The position numbers were made by a program, and so were the translations under genes. This document shows positions 44,898 through 55,743 of a stretch of DNA of 64,000 nt, one piece after another. Origin of the DNA: Bartonella quintana (lineage in GTDB: Bacteria; Pseudomonadota; Alphaproteobacteria; Rhizobiales; Rhizobiaceae); assembly GCF_009936175.1 (NCBI RefSeq), contig NZ_AP019773.1:1187501-1251500 (forward strand). Direction: 5' to 3'. The first letter of the stretch is position 1. Each line of letters starts with the position of its first letter. The notes under the pieces were generated by a model. The model was not told the DNA's origin, searched no databases, and was given only the letters and a program-made list of their open reading frames with translations.

Positions 44898-45056
44898 TTA
44901 GTCTATTGTATTAGCTGCACGTGTTTCTCCTGACTTCCTCAAATCATTTACTGATTTCTTGATAATGCCCCATAGTTGAAAAAAATCATTTAAAGCTCTC
45001 AAAAGTTGAATGCTCTGTCTTCTTTTTGCCACATCAGAAATATGATATCTCTTCAC
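44898..45056 (-). CDS. small ORF, 52 aa, unknown
   Basis: A GTG-started frame reading KRYHISDVAKRRQSIQLL, then FFQLWGIIKKSV, and ending GETRAANTID. Its composition is protein-like, helical and basic. No clear ribosome-binding site is visible and I do not recognise a family, so it may be a remnant of a larger gene. Confidence 0.3.
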   Translation of the reverse strand: MKRYHISDVAKRRQSIQLLRALNDFFQLWGIIKKSVNDLRKSGETRAANTID

Positions 45057-45593
45057 GCTTTTATGATGAGCACAATCACCAGTATTTTGCTAAATATAAA
45101 GTGTACAAACCAATCAAAAAAGCTTTTTAAAACTGAAACTTTTTAGGTTTTCTTAAAATACTCTTTTACACTTCTTTCAAAGCAAGCATCAAACTGTCAA
45201 CACATGTTGTATATATTATGAGTCATATGGTAAATACGGGGCCATAAACAAAAACAGCTTGCTTGACAATTCCGGATGAAATGTGCTGACGAAATTATGA
45301 ACGTCCCTGGCAGCTTACTCTCACCCTCAAAGGTATAAACCTCGAAAGAAAAGCAAAGAACAGAAGAGCAAACAATGAAACAAATTACTATTTCCTATTT
45401 GGTTTGCATTAAACTATTGCACATATGACACAGCCCCTAAGATCTCGGTAGCTCTGTAAAAAGATACAATAACAACATGTCTCATTCTTCTCGCCCTCTT
45501 TCTGAGTGATACTTAGAGACTACCATTAGTCTTCCAGTCCGAGCATACAACATGCTTTTCCCCTTATACTTTAAAATAAGGGAGAAAACCCTC
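45057..45593. other. gap without a supported gene
   Basis: About 540 bp between the tRNA side and the phosphoesterase gene end. No RNA gene, repeat or credible frame was recognised. The last 100 bp should include the phosphoesterase terminator, but no strong hairpin is seen. Confidence 0.45.
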
Positions 45594-46724
45594 TTACAAC
45601 TGACTGCAACTTTCGAAAAATTGTGTACCTTCTCCTATAATGCCGAGGTCTTTAATTAAAAGGGGTCTTCCTATTACTCCATTATAAGCTTTAACATGAA
45701 TGGTCTTGCCCTTCACCTCTACAAGGTAATAATCTCCATTGAAGAGTGCACCTGCTGTATAGACAGGAATATTGCCAAAAACCTTATCATTCTTTGCACG
45801 GCAATAAGACTGATAATGTGTGTGCCCAACGAATATTGCTTTGACATTATGAGCAGTAACGATTGACTTAAACACCGACAAATCTTTAGCATTCTTTTTA
45901 CGAATAAAAAATGATTCACCATCAATGGAAGCCGCACGAGCATCGTGAAAATTGATAATTGTAACTTTACCTCTTGCATCAGCAGCAGCTAGATCTTTTT
46001 TCAGCCAATCCAAAGATTTATTGATGTACACTTTTGTAGACTGTCCCTTCAAACGAACCGTATAGCTTGGATAATTGTGAAGCTGCACATAGTGAACATC
46101 GCCATAATCCCAGGAATAACTCAAGCTCCCTTTAATTTCATGAATGTTTCCATCGGGAAGAAGAATTGAACTTTCAGTAACGTCTGCATCAAAATAAGAT
46201 AATTGACGACGATATTGTCTTATTTCCGAGAGCATTCTTAAAACTGCACTGAGAGCGCAGGCATCTTGATAAAAATCGTATGCTTCAGGAATTGTACAAT
46301 GACCAACATTATTGGCATAATCGTGATTACCTAACCCCTCATAAACAGGAGCTTCAAATTTTTTATAGACATTTTTATAATCGTCATAGGTTCTTTGGCG
46401 ACCAAATTCCGTCAGATCACCATTGACAATATGAAACGCGGCTTTCTGGGCTTTTATGACACTGGCAACCTGCTCATTTATCTTTAACCATGGCTCCCTG
46501 TTGGATATTCCATTGGGGTCACCAGAGTTCAGACGCCACGGTTGCGGATCAGCCATAATGATAGCAGTATAATTTTTTGCAAGAGACTTTTTTTTCATAG
46601 ACCAATCCATAAATGCACTATGATGAAATCTCTCATCGCTTTTTATTTTTTCAGAATCCAGATTAAAACAACCAGAAAGAGCAAAAGCAATTATTATAAT
46701 GATATATAAAATTTTATATTTCAT
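45594..46724 (-). CDS. calcineurin-like metallophosphoesterase lipoprotein
   Basis: A 376-aa secreted phosphoesterase. Residues 1-19 form a lipoprotein signal with lipobox ALSGC (KILYIIIIIAFALSGC). Metal-binding blocks are in the family order: IIMADPQPW, VNGDLTEFGR, GLGNHDYAN, IINFHDAR and VGHTHYQ. The first block has Gln where His is common. It is anchored to a membrane and faces the periplasm or surface; the substrate is unknown. ATG 46724 gives the lipoprotein signal directly. Confidence 0.85.
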   Translation of the reverse strand: MKYKILYIIIIIAFALSGCFNLDSEKIKSDERFHHSAFMDWSMKKKSLAKNYTAIIMADPQPWRLNSGDPNGISNREPWLKINEQVASVIKAQKAAFHIVNGDLTEFGRQRTYDDYKNVYKKFEAPVYEGLGNHDYANNVGHCTIPEAYDFYQDACALSAVLRMLSEIRQYRRQLSYFDADVTESSILLPDGNIHEIKGSLSYSWDYGDVHYVQLHNYPSYTVRLKGQSTKVYINKSLDWLKKDLAAADARGKVTIINFHDARAASIDGESFFIRKKNAKDLSVFKSIVTAHNVKAIFVGHTHYQSYCRAKNDKVFGNIPVYTAGALFNGDYYLVEVKGKTIHVKAYNGVIGRPLLIKDLGIIGEGTQFFESCSQL

Positions 46725-47352
46725 AAATGCGTCATCCCAAAAAAACACATCACATTATAAAAAGAGTCCTCAAAACAGCAATCTTTTAGACTTTTTTGTC
46801 GAAAATGTGTCAAAAATTCAAAATAATGACTTTTTAATAAATGTGCGGTTTGCTTATACCAAAGCATTGTTAGTTTTAAGCCTTCAACTTGAAGCAGTGC
46901 ATTGGTTGAGATTTATGAGCTTTGGGTATGCCCATCTTATTGGAATATGTCTATTCCAAATGCCATCAATATGACACTTATCACAAAGTGAGCCCTTAGA
47001 GGAAACCTAGGAGCTATTGGTATGCTCTGAAATGTCGCCAACAGAAAAAGTGAGACACAAACCTATGTCCTATGTTTGGGCAGTTAGTTTCCATGGGTTT
47101 TAAGTACAAATATATTTAACAAGAATAATTTACAATCAACAGTGCTTGGTATTATCATTATATACTTTTTAAATTATAAATAAAAATAAAATAATTTCTG
47201 TATATAAATATTCATAACAACTTCATATCAATTAAATATCAACTTTGATAAAGAAATAAATTACAAAAATTAAAAACAACTATCTATTTTCTATTCTTCT
47301 TATGAAGGCTGCGGGGGAATAAATATTGGGGAGTTTTAAAAGAGAATACTGA
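46725..47352. other. intergenic region
   Basis: About 630 bp, very AT-rich after 47,100. The part just before 47,353 (TTTTCTATTCTTCTTATGAAGG and onward) resembles the DNA just before the second decayed autotransporter at 53.2 kb, so both descend from one promoter/leader region. Confidence 0.5.
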
Positions 47353-48302
47353 TGTATAAAAAATCCCTTTTATCGTGCACAGCGGTTGCAGCAATTGTGC
47401 TTATTTATCGCCAATTTCAACACATATTCTAAAAAGCTTGAAGTTGGTCAAGGGAAAACAGCAATACCTCCCTAGAAACACTTATAGATGCTTTTGGAAA
47501 AAGATGGTAGCGCAATTTATGATACTGATTTAACAATTACAACAAATTCCGATCAATATACCTCTCAGTGATTCTCTTTTGGCCTTTGTAGTATTATTGA
47601 ATTGTATGCAATAACAACCATTAAAAGTTCCACCATTGCTCTTAACCGATCTAATAACGGTACAGTCAAAATGGTGGGAGGAAAATAATAAAAGAAACTA
47701 CATTGATTGCAAGCAGCGACAGTCACATTGATGTTACGAATGTTCTCACAACAGTTACAGGTGATCCTGATCCTATAGAAATGCCAGCTGTTTATGGTTT
47801 ACTGGGTACTGGAGATTTCTATTTTCTCCCTAAAATCATAAGATAAATTTGACTAATACAAAACTTTTCATTGAAAATAGTATGGTATAGACATAAGTTT
47901 TTCAAACAATAAAATTAACCTTAAAGTTTCGACAATGAGCGTCAATGTTTTATTACAAGTCACAGAAAATCATTCAATAAAATAGCCTCTTATAAACAAC
48001 ACCACCAGCACTCTCGTCCTAAATGCCGATCACTCCATCTTAAAAAAGTGGAGCAAGAGTTGATGAAACATCCACTTTAATTTCAAATCTAAAAAATAGC
48101 ACAACATGGTTTTTTTAAAAAAGTACAAATTGGCCGATGACTTTCCCCATGATCCTGCAGAAACTTTCACTGAAAACGGGTTTGCTATCAATGCGCAACT
48201 GTCTTGTAATTTAGCCCTCCACGATATCAGCTATCAAAAAAAACTGCAAAAACCGGTATAACAGGAGCAAGTTTTACCTATGAAGTACGCTATCAGTTTT
48301 AA
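47353..48302 (+). pseudogene. autotransporter, badly decayed and internally deleted
   Basis: It starts MYKKSLLSCTAVAAIV, a signal peptide like that of the intact 1086-aa protein, and soon hits frameshifts. Passenger-type phrases remain (TIKSSTIALNRSNNGTVKMVGG). Around 48,100 the passenger jumps straight to the end of a beta-domain (DDFPHDPAETFTENGFAINAQLS). Most of the barrel is therefore missing. Confidence 0.85.
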
Positions 48303-48348
48303 AGAAAAACTGTAAAAATAAGCGTATTTTATTCTATTCGTTTTAACA

Positions 48349-48377
48349 AAAAAGGCAGCATATTATGCTGTCTTTTT
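48349..48377 (+). terminator. terminator after decayed autotransporter
   Basis: AAAAAAGGCAGCATA pairs with TATGCTGTCTTTTT, a slightly diverged version of the hairpin that follows the intact autotransporters. Confidence 0.75.
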
Positions 48378-49423
48378 AATTTATAAATCCGAATTTCTTT
48401 ATTATAGCCCCCTCTTTTACTTTCAACATAAAAAAGAAAAAGCGCTTTTGTAAATTATCACAGCTGATAGCAATATTGTTCTTTCGCTAAGAGCAAAATC
48501 TTTTGATCAAAAAAAGCTTTTTTCGTTTTGCTATATAAGCCTTAACAAACTGAACTGAACCTTATTATCATAAAAAAAACAATCATAATCAATAAATTAT
48601 ATATTTTTATTTTTTTAAAGTCCCTTTCAGGAGCCACCTTCTAATGTATGATTTAATCACTCATTTATCACAAAAATTGCTTGTGTACATAAACAGAAAA
48701 AGCGGAAAGTAATGATTTGATTAATTACACCTAAATTCACAACCCAAAAACATTATGAATCGGTGCTATAATCAAAAGTTTTTAAAAATTAATTTTTTCA
48801 TGACTTTTATCGAAATCACAAATCTCTCCTAAACGATAAAAAGGAAAGAATACTATTTCTCACAGCATCTGAGTGTTTTTTAGAGTGGAAAAAATGGTGC
48901 CATTCGCGCGATAAAGAAACATCTTCCTGCTTTGCGAATAATTAGAAGAAATTTTTAGAAAATAAAAAAGATAAAAATTTCTCAAATATCAATGATATAC
49001 CCCCTAAGTTATAAGTAAAAAATATTTTTATCTTAAATAATAAAACTGTCTCATAGATATTTATCTATTTTTATGCCATAGAATGAAAACAATAAAGCTT
49101 TTACAAAAAAAATAAAATCTTAAATAGAATATATTTGCAATAAAAATTTATCATCAACTTTCACTTATGAATAAAAAATTCACAATAATATTAACATTTA
49201 CAAAATATTAATATTATTGTAGATAAATAAATACTAATTTTTAAGAATAATTAATTTAGATGAATTGCATTTTATAAATTAAATAAAGTATTTTATTTTT
49301 AATAGAGATTAATTTTGGAATTTACTTAAATTCAAATAAGATAAATATTTTTTATCCTTCTTATTAAACTGGAAGGATGACATATAAAACTTATATGGAA
49401 CTTACAAGTTAGGATGATATTGG
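48378..49423. other. AT-rich promoter region of the 1086-aa autotransporter
   Basis: More than 1 kb with extreme AT content between 48,950 and 49,380. No gene is supported. It presumably contains the promoter of the autotransporter gene. I do not find the ACATAATGT palindrome here. Confidence 0.5.
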
Positions 49424-52400
49424 ATGTCTAAAAAATCTCTTTTATCATACACAACCACAGTAGCCATAATAGTGTTCAGTACCCACTTCAACGCATATGC
49501 TAAATCTTTTTCTGCTGATAAAGGAGAAAATAAAATTGCTCTACCCCAAGAAAGCTACAAAAATATTTATGCATTCGACGGTGGTAAAATTTATGGCAAG
49601 GATCTCAAGATAACCGGTCTCCCAATAAAAGAAGGATCAATCATAAAAGACATAAGCGGTGCAAAAGCCGAAAACCCTGGAAGCATGATTGAATTAGAAG
49701 GAGATACAACAATAAAAAACGTTGCGATCGGTCTATGGGCAAAAGAAAGCGGTACGATTAAAATGACCGATGGTTCTATTCACGTAAAAAAGCTGAATAT
49801 ACAAACGCCAATTGGCATAGAAGCTAAGTCAAATGGTGCCATTGCGTTATATAATGTAAAGATTAAAGCAAGCAATCAAGACCAAAGCACAAAAACAATG
49901 AATGAAATAGGAGATGGAACGGGAGCAAGCTTAAAGAATGGGGGAACATTGAAAATGATTGGAGGCTCCATTAAAGCCAATCACTTAGGCGTTGCTTTAG
50001 AAGAAAGCAATAGTGATAAAAATGAGTTAAAAAATGTAACAATTGACCTCATGGATCTCACAAATACCGCAACAGAGAGCATAGGAATAAGCGCCATTAA
50101 AACAAGTAAAATTGTTTTAAAAAATGTAACAGTTAAGCATGCAAGAACCAGCATATATGCAAGTGATAATTCTCAAATAACAATATCTGGGGGCTCAATT
50201 CAAGGAAATCATACAGGAATAAATGTTGAAAAAGAGAGTGTCATAACTCTAAAAGATAATGTTGAAGTTTTATCGAATGGCCATGGACTTTCTGCAAACG
50301 GTCTGCAATCAAAAATTACTATGATAGGAGGAACACTTAACACAGCCGGTTTACAACCTGCAGTCTTAGCGGGGTCTGGAGGACAGATCAATCTTACCGA
50401 TGTTGTTGTGCACACTGATGATAATGGAACACAAATGCAAGAACTAGAGATGAAAGATGCACTCTTAACAACGCAAGGTTTACAGGCACAATATATGCAA
50501 TCAAAAATCACCATGATAAGAGGGTCTATTACCACAACTGGTTTGAATCCTGCAGTCTTAGCGGGATCTGGCGGGAAAATTGATCTTACCGATGTTTCTA
50601 TGAATGCATATAATGTTGGACTACAAGCCCAAGGTGAACAGTCGAAAATTGTCATGAAAAAAGGAGCACTTACCACAACTGGTCTACAACCTGCAGTCTT
50701 AGCGGGATCTGGAGGACAGATTCATCTCGCTGATGTTTCTATAAAAACCAATGATATTGGGCTCCAAGCACAAAATGATCAGTCGAAAATCATCATGAAA
50801 AGAGGAACACTTATCAAAACCGGACCACGATCTGCTCTCTTTGCAACACGCGGCGGACAAATTAGTTTGCTGAGTGCTCAAGTCCATACTGACAGCGTAG
50901 GACTGGCAATACGAGGAAAACAATCAAAGATCACACTCAAAGATTCGAAGGTCCTTGCCAATATTGTATTAGTAGGGAGACCCAATGAAGGTGATCCTGG
51001 CGAAGCTAACGTAATTGCAGATCATTCTCTCTTAGAAGGCGGAGCAAGAAATTCCAAAAAGAATCCCACCCAAACAATCTTTAGTTTGATTAACGGCACA
51101 ACATGGTATTTAAAGGCGAGCACAAAAAACGATATTAGACACCAAGCTGATTTGATTAAAAAATTACATTCTGAAGTTTTTATGCTTAATCTCAACAACA
51201 GTACTATTGTTTTTAAGAAACCAAGAGAAGATCATTACCAAACATTACATATAAGCAGTCAAACACCTAACATCATAAACGATAACACAACAAACAAAAC
51301 AGTCTACACTGCGACAGGTGATGCAAGGATTTATTTTAATACTGAATGGAGTAATGGTTTGCCAAAAGACCAACAAAAAACAGACCGTCTTCTTGTTCAT
51401 GGCGATGTATCAGGGAGCACAACAGTTCATTTCAGTAACCTTTCAAAAAATGAGCCATCAAATATAGAGAACACCATCCCTTTGAATATGCGTGGTGTTT
51501 CACTCGTTCAAGTTTCTGGAAAAGCAAATGAAAATGCATTCAAATTAGCAAATGGTTATGCCACAATAGGCGGTTTGCCTTATAAATATACACTGAATGC
51601 CTATGGACCAACATCCAGCCATGGCAAAGCGAGTCTTGAGCAAAGCCTCGTGGGAGAAGAGCAGAATTTTTGGGATTTCCGCTTGCAAAGTGCCACTCTT
51701 GATCGTGAGGAAAAAATCAAAGCTCTTGTGCCACAAGTAGCAAGCTATTTGGTGATGCCCAACGCTTTATTCTCCGCTGGATTCACTGATGTAAACAATC
51801 AAAATGCATTGTTAAACGATATGCAAACAGCACTGTTTGCACCAGAAAGCCATAAAAAGAGTGGGATCTTCTTATCCTCCTATGGCAATAAGATCACATT
51901 ATCTTCTAACCGTAATCCACTACAATATGGTTATGGTGCTGATGTCCAGCATACTGCATTGCAAGCAGGCATTGCACTGGCAGGATTAGAAAAGCAAAAC
52001 ATTACCACAAGTCTTGGACTTTTGGGGACATACGGAAAGCTAGCTTTTACCCCTAAGGATATCGAAGGCGCTGAGAAAAGCACCATTGATAAATGGTCAT
52101 TCACCGTATACGGCAACATCCAGCATAACAATGGCATATATCTCGATACGCTTTTTTCTTATGGAACTCTCAAGGGAAATATCACCACCGCCTTCATCGG
52201 AACTACCACGCAACTGAATAAGACAAAAACATTGAGTGCATCTGCCACCGTTAGCCAAAAATTGGGAACCGGTGTTGAGGGGTTGGTCTTTGAACCACAA
52301 GCACAGTTTGTTTATCAGCGTCTCATGTTTGAAAAACTCTCAGATATTGATGGCTTTGAAGTAAATATGGGCAAGCCTCATCAATGGCTGGTACGTGTTG

Positions 52401-52684
52401 GCGGACGTTTGATACAAACTGTAATGCCTGTTGAAAGAAACCGTGCTGTTTCCTTCTATGGTAAAGTGAATTTCATCAAAGCTTTTAGTGATAATGGTAC
52501 GATAAAGATTGGTGATACTTTCCATCGTGATTCTATGGGATCTTCCCTTGAAGGCGGTTTTGGTGTGAATGCTCAACTCTCTCAGAATATCGCCCTTCAT
52601 GCTGATGTTAATTACCAACACAAGCTCCAAAAAGCTGGCATATCTGCAATTAACTTTTCCGGTGGAATACACTATGGCTTTTAA
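49424..52684 (+). CDS. autotransporter (type Va), 1086 aa, with 47-aa passenger repeats
   Basis: Residues 1-26 are a signal peptide (LLSYTTTVAIIVFSTHFNAYA). The passenger (about 27-750) is beta-helix-like; between about residues 295 and 505 a unit of about 47 residues recurs, with the pattern QSKI-x-M-x-x-G, TGL-x-PAVLAGSGGQI and LTDV. The pre-barrel signature is FKLANGYATIGG, YTLNAYGP, FWDFRLQS. The barrel spans about 765-1086, starts VPQVASYLVMPNALFSAGF and ends GGIHYGF. From residue 625 on it is virtually identical to the 767-aa protein. AGGAT about nine bases before the ATG supports the start. It is a probable surface adhesin. Confidence 0.9.
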   Translation: MSKKSLLSYTTTVAIIVFSTHFNAYAKSFSADKGENKIALPQESYKNIYAFDGGKIYGKDLKITGLPIKEGSIIKDISGAKAENPGSMIELEGDTTIKNVAIGLWAKESGTIKMTDGSIHVKKLNIQTPIGIEAKSNGAIALYNVKIKASNQDQSTKTMNEIGDGTGASLKNGGTLKMIGGSIKANHLGVALEESNSDKNELKNVTIDLMDLTNTATESIGISAIKTSKIVLKNVTVKHARTSIYASDNSQITISGGSIQGNHTGINVEKESVITLKDNVEVLSNGHGLSANGLQSKITMIGGTLNTAGLQPAVLAGSGGQINLTDVVVHTDDNGTQMQELEMKDALLTTQGLQAQYMQSKITMIRGSITTTGLNPAVLAGSGGKIDLTDVSMNAYNVGLQAQGEQSKIVMKKGALTTTGLQPAVLAGSGGQIHLADVSIKTNDIGLQAQNDQSKIIMKRGTLIKTGPRSALFATRGGQISLLSAQVHTDSVGLAIRGKQSKITLKDSKVLANIVLVGRPNEGDPGEANVIADHSLLEGGARNSKKNPTQTIFSLINGTTWYLKASTKNDIRHQADLIKKLHSEVFMLNLNNSTIVFKKPREDHYQTLHISSQTPNIINDNTTNKTVYTATGDARIYFNTEWSNGLPKDQQKTDRLLVHGDVSGSTTVHFSNLSKNEPSNIENTIPLNMRGVSLVQVSGKANENAFKLANGYATIGGLPYKYTLNAYGPTSSHGKASLEQSLVGEEQNFWDFRLQSATLDREEKIKALVPQVASYLVMPNALFSAGFTDVNNQNALLNDMQTALFAPESHKKSGIFLSSYGNKITLSSNRNPLQYGYGADVQHTALQAGIALAGLEKQNITTSLGLLGTYGKLAFTPKDIEGAEKSTIDKWSFTVYGNIQHNNGIYLDTLFSYGTLKGNITTAFIGTTTQLNKTKTLSASATVSQKLGTGVEGLVFEPQAQFVYQRLMFEKLSDIDGFEVNMGKPHQWLVRVGGRLIQTVMPVERNRAVSFYGKVNFIKAFSDNGTIKIGDTFHRDSMGSSLEGGFGVNAQLSQNIALHADVNYQHKLQKAGISAINFSGGIHYGF

Positions 52685-52893
52685 AAAAGGCAGCACATTG
52701 TGCTGCCTTTTGTATATATGAAACCTGTTTTTCTTTCCCTCTCAAAGAACCTCTTCACCCTTTTCACCCCCGGGACATATGACAGAGCACCTCTTTGCAA
52801 AGCTCATCCAACCAGATCCAAAACAATAAGGTATTGCACCACAAATTGGTGCAAAATAACCATCCAGTAAAACAAAGAGAAAAAATATAGGAA
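51298..52893. repeat. 1.60-kb direct repeat, copy 1
   Basis: Matches 56,661-58,256 at a constant offset of 5,363 bp; I noticed two mismatches (near 51,312 and 52,813). It spans the end of the passenger, the barrel, the terminator and 180 bp of noncoding DNA. Confidence 0.95.
52685..52711 (+). terminator. terminator of the 1086-aa autotransporter
   Basis: AAAAGGCAGCACA pairs with TGTGCTGCCTTTT around one base, starting directly after the stop codon. Confidence 0.85.
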
Positions 52894-53269
52894 GCATCAA
52901 TCAATGCTCTTTAGAACAAACATAAAATGCGTTTGAGCTCAAAAAATTAAGACAACTTTCTTACAAATTCTGCTTATTCACTTGCCCTGCCCCTTTCCTT
53001 CTCTTTTTCCTCAAGTCGCAAAAAACATGGACAAAGAAGATGCTCGCCTTCAACGAAAGTTTTTTAGCAACCTATCATTCACTTACAATATCTTTGCTGA
53101 ATAGATATTCACTCTTTTAAAAAAAGCTGTAAAAGATAATATCTCAAACCTAAATTTTGCAGATAACAAAAAGTAAATTACTAAACCTAAAAAACTATCC
53201 ATTTTCTATTTTTCTTATAAAGTTTGCTGGGAAATGAATATTGAGGACTTCTAGATAAGGAGAATATTG
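52894..53269. other. intergenic region
   Basis: About 375 bp leading into the second decayed autotransporter. The last 80 bp resemble the leader before 47,353. No separate gene is seen. Confidence 0.5.
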
Positions 53270-55584
53270 GTGTCTAAAATCCCTTTTCTCATGGACATTT
53301 GTTGCAGCAATTATACTGTTTGACGCCCATATCAGTGCATGTGCTGAAAAACTTGAAATTTTTGGAGAAACAAAAGAAGTATCTGACACAACTTATGAGA
53401 TTATTTATGCTAAAGACAGTGGAAAAATCACCGGTAAGCATTTAACGATAATCGGGAATGAAGAGACAAACCACCCCCCCAAAGAGCATGAAGCGAATAT
53501 TTTTGCTGCTGTAACAGCTGATAGCCTTGTTAGTGTGATTACTTTATTAGAACATACAGTTATTTATAGCGGATAAACGAATTCTCCGATTAATGTAGCA
53601 CTTATCACAGAGAATGGTGGATCAATCTGTTTCCAAAGGCTGTATTGCAGCTACATTTGCTGCTATTTTCGATACCACCAATGATAAAGGAATCAGCCTG
53701 ACAAATGTGAAAATATAGTGAAAATAGCAATACAAGCCAACAAAGGCCAAGTTACTTTGAAAGATGTAACCATATAATAAAGCAGAAACCAGCATTGTTA
53801 CACAATCTGATTCTCAAGTAATAATATCCGGAGGATCCTTTGATGGAAAAATGTTCGCTCTCAACAGCAGTACTATTACTTTAAATAACAAGCTTACGTA
53901 ACATCTTCTAATGGTGATAGACTATATCCAGATGGCTTAAATTCCACGATTACCATGACGGGAGGAAGCGTAATAGGGGAAACAACATGCATTGTTAGCA
54001 GAAAACAGCGGACAGATTCACGCCATAAATGTTGTTCTCACTACAAAAGATGGTAAGGCAATCGGTGCAATTACATTTGACTCTGGCAGCATGATTAAAC
54101 TGCATGGAACGATAACGATTAACAATACTTTTGACGATCTTGGAACAAGAGAAGATGAAAAATTGTCAGTGAAGATTTAACAATAATCGGTTCTGAAACT
54201 AAAATTTTGATCCTGAAAACGAAAAAAATGGAGTATAGACCGAGAACCCTGGTATTGAAATTCAGTCAAAGAGTAAAACATTGATGTTGGTATTTCTAAA
54301 GTCAATAGAACACAATTAAGATGGTCAATGGCACTCTTGATGAAAATTCAAAACCCACAGATTTCGATATCGAATCTAAAGTACTACAGAGTATAATGGG
54401 AAATAAAATAGAAGCAAACAAAATTGCATTGTTATCGGTAGCGGACAGCAGGTAGGCATATTAATCTAATGGATGTTTCTGCTACAGCTGGGGTTTCTGG
54501 CTTGCAATTTATGAGTTTATCTACTACTGATTCAGCTAAACTACAAAAGCATCGAAACAATGAAATCAATTTGACCAATACAAAGCTACTGGAAAATGGC
54601 ACCAGAATTCTCCTTGCAGTTCTTGCTAAAAAACGTTGAAAATGTTACAAATTTATCAATCGGTACAATCAATCTTAACAATTCAGAAACCCGCGCTGGT
54701 GTCTTATTAGGAGACAGAGAAGGTGTTTTGGGGGGATAAGTTAGCAACACACCCTGAGAAACAGAACGCTTTCTTCCTCTCCATCTATGAAGACAGCAAG
54801 CTTATCATCTACCCATGGTCCTCTCCGACATGGGTTATGGCGCTGATATTTGCTATGCTGTTGGACAAGCAAGTGACACATTAGCCCCTCTAGAAAACCA
54901 AAATTTCACCATGCATTGGGGACTTATAGGAACCTATGAGCGACACTGCTTCACCCCAAAGCACATGGAGGATGCCGACCCAATAAACGGGTCCTCACAG
55001 CTTACAGAAGTCTAAAACATAATAATAATGGGTTATCTGTCAATATCTTCACATCCCATCCTGTGGTATGCTAAACAAAGATCTTACCACTGCCCTCATC
55101 AAAAGTACTGCAAAATTGAATGATACAAAAACATTTAGCGCTTCGGCCACCGTTAACAACAATTTGCCAAAGGTATGGTCAGGGACAGAGTTTGAACCAC
55201 AAGCACAGCTTGTGTATCAACAATTGTCATTTGATACCCTTTCAGATGCCGATAACTTAGAAATCGATATGAAAAATCCTCACCAATGGTTAGCGCGAAT
55301 TAGCGGACATTTAAACAAAACTGTTTCCGCTGAAAGCAACCATTCCTTTTCCTTCTATGGAAAAGTGAATCTCCTCAAAACTTTTGGCGATGATAAAAAA
55401 ATACAAATTGGCCGATGACTTTTCCCCTGATCCTGCAGAAACTTTCACTGAAGGCGAGTTTGGTATCAATGCGCAATATCTCAAAATTTCCAATATTATG
55501 ATTCATGGTGATACTCTGTTGACATCTTATCAAAATAAGTTTTCTGAAATCCTTTTTTCCACTAGTCTGCATTATCGTTTTTAA
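53270..55584 (+). pseudogene. autotransporter, decayed, full-length remnant
   Basis: It opens with a GTG and a frameshifted signal peptide similar to that at 47,353. Recognisable passenger phrases recur in several frames (GGQIHAINVVLTTKDGKAIG and FDSGSMIKLHGTITI). Barrel remains begin around 54,810 (DMGYGADICYAVGQASDTL), continue with SASATVNNNLPKVWSGTEFEPQAQ and end SLHYRF at 55,584. Many stops and frameshifts make it inactive. Confidence 0.85.
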
Positions 55585-55743
55585 AGATTTTCTGAAGCAA
55601 ATTTTTAAAGTATAAAAGAACTCTGCATAAAAACTCATTTTGATATTTACAATAAAAACATAATGATATAATAGCCTTCTTGGTACGTGCACCATCAAGG
55701 ATGATGGAGTATGCATGAAGGATATATCAATATAGGGTGTACT

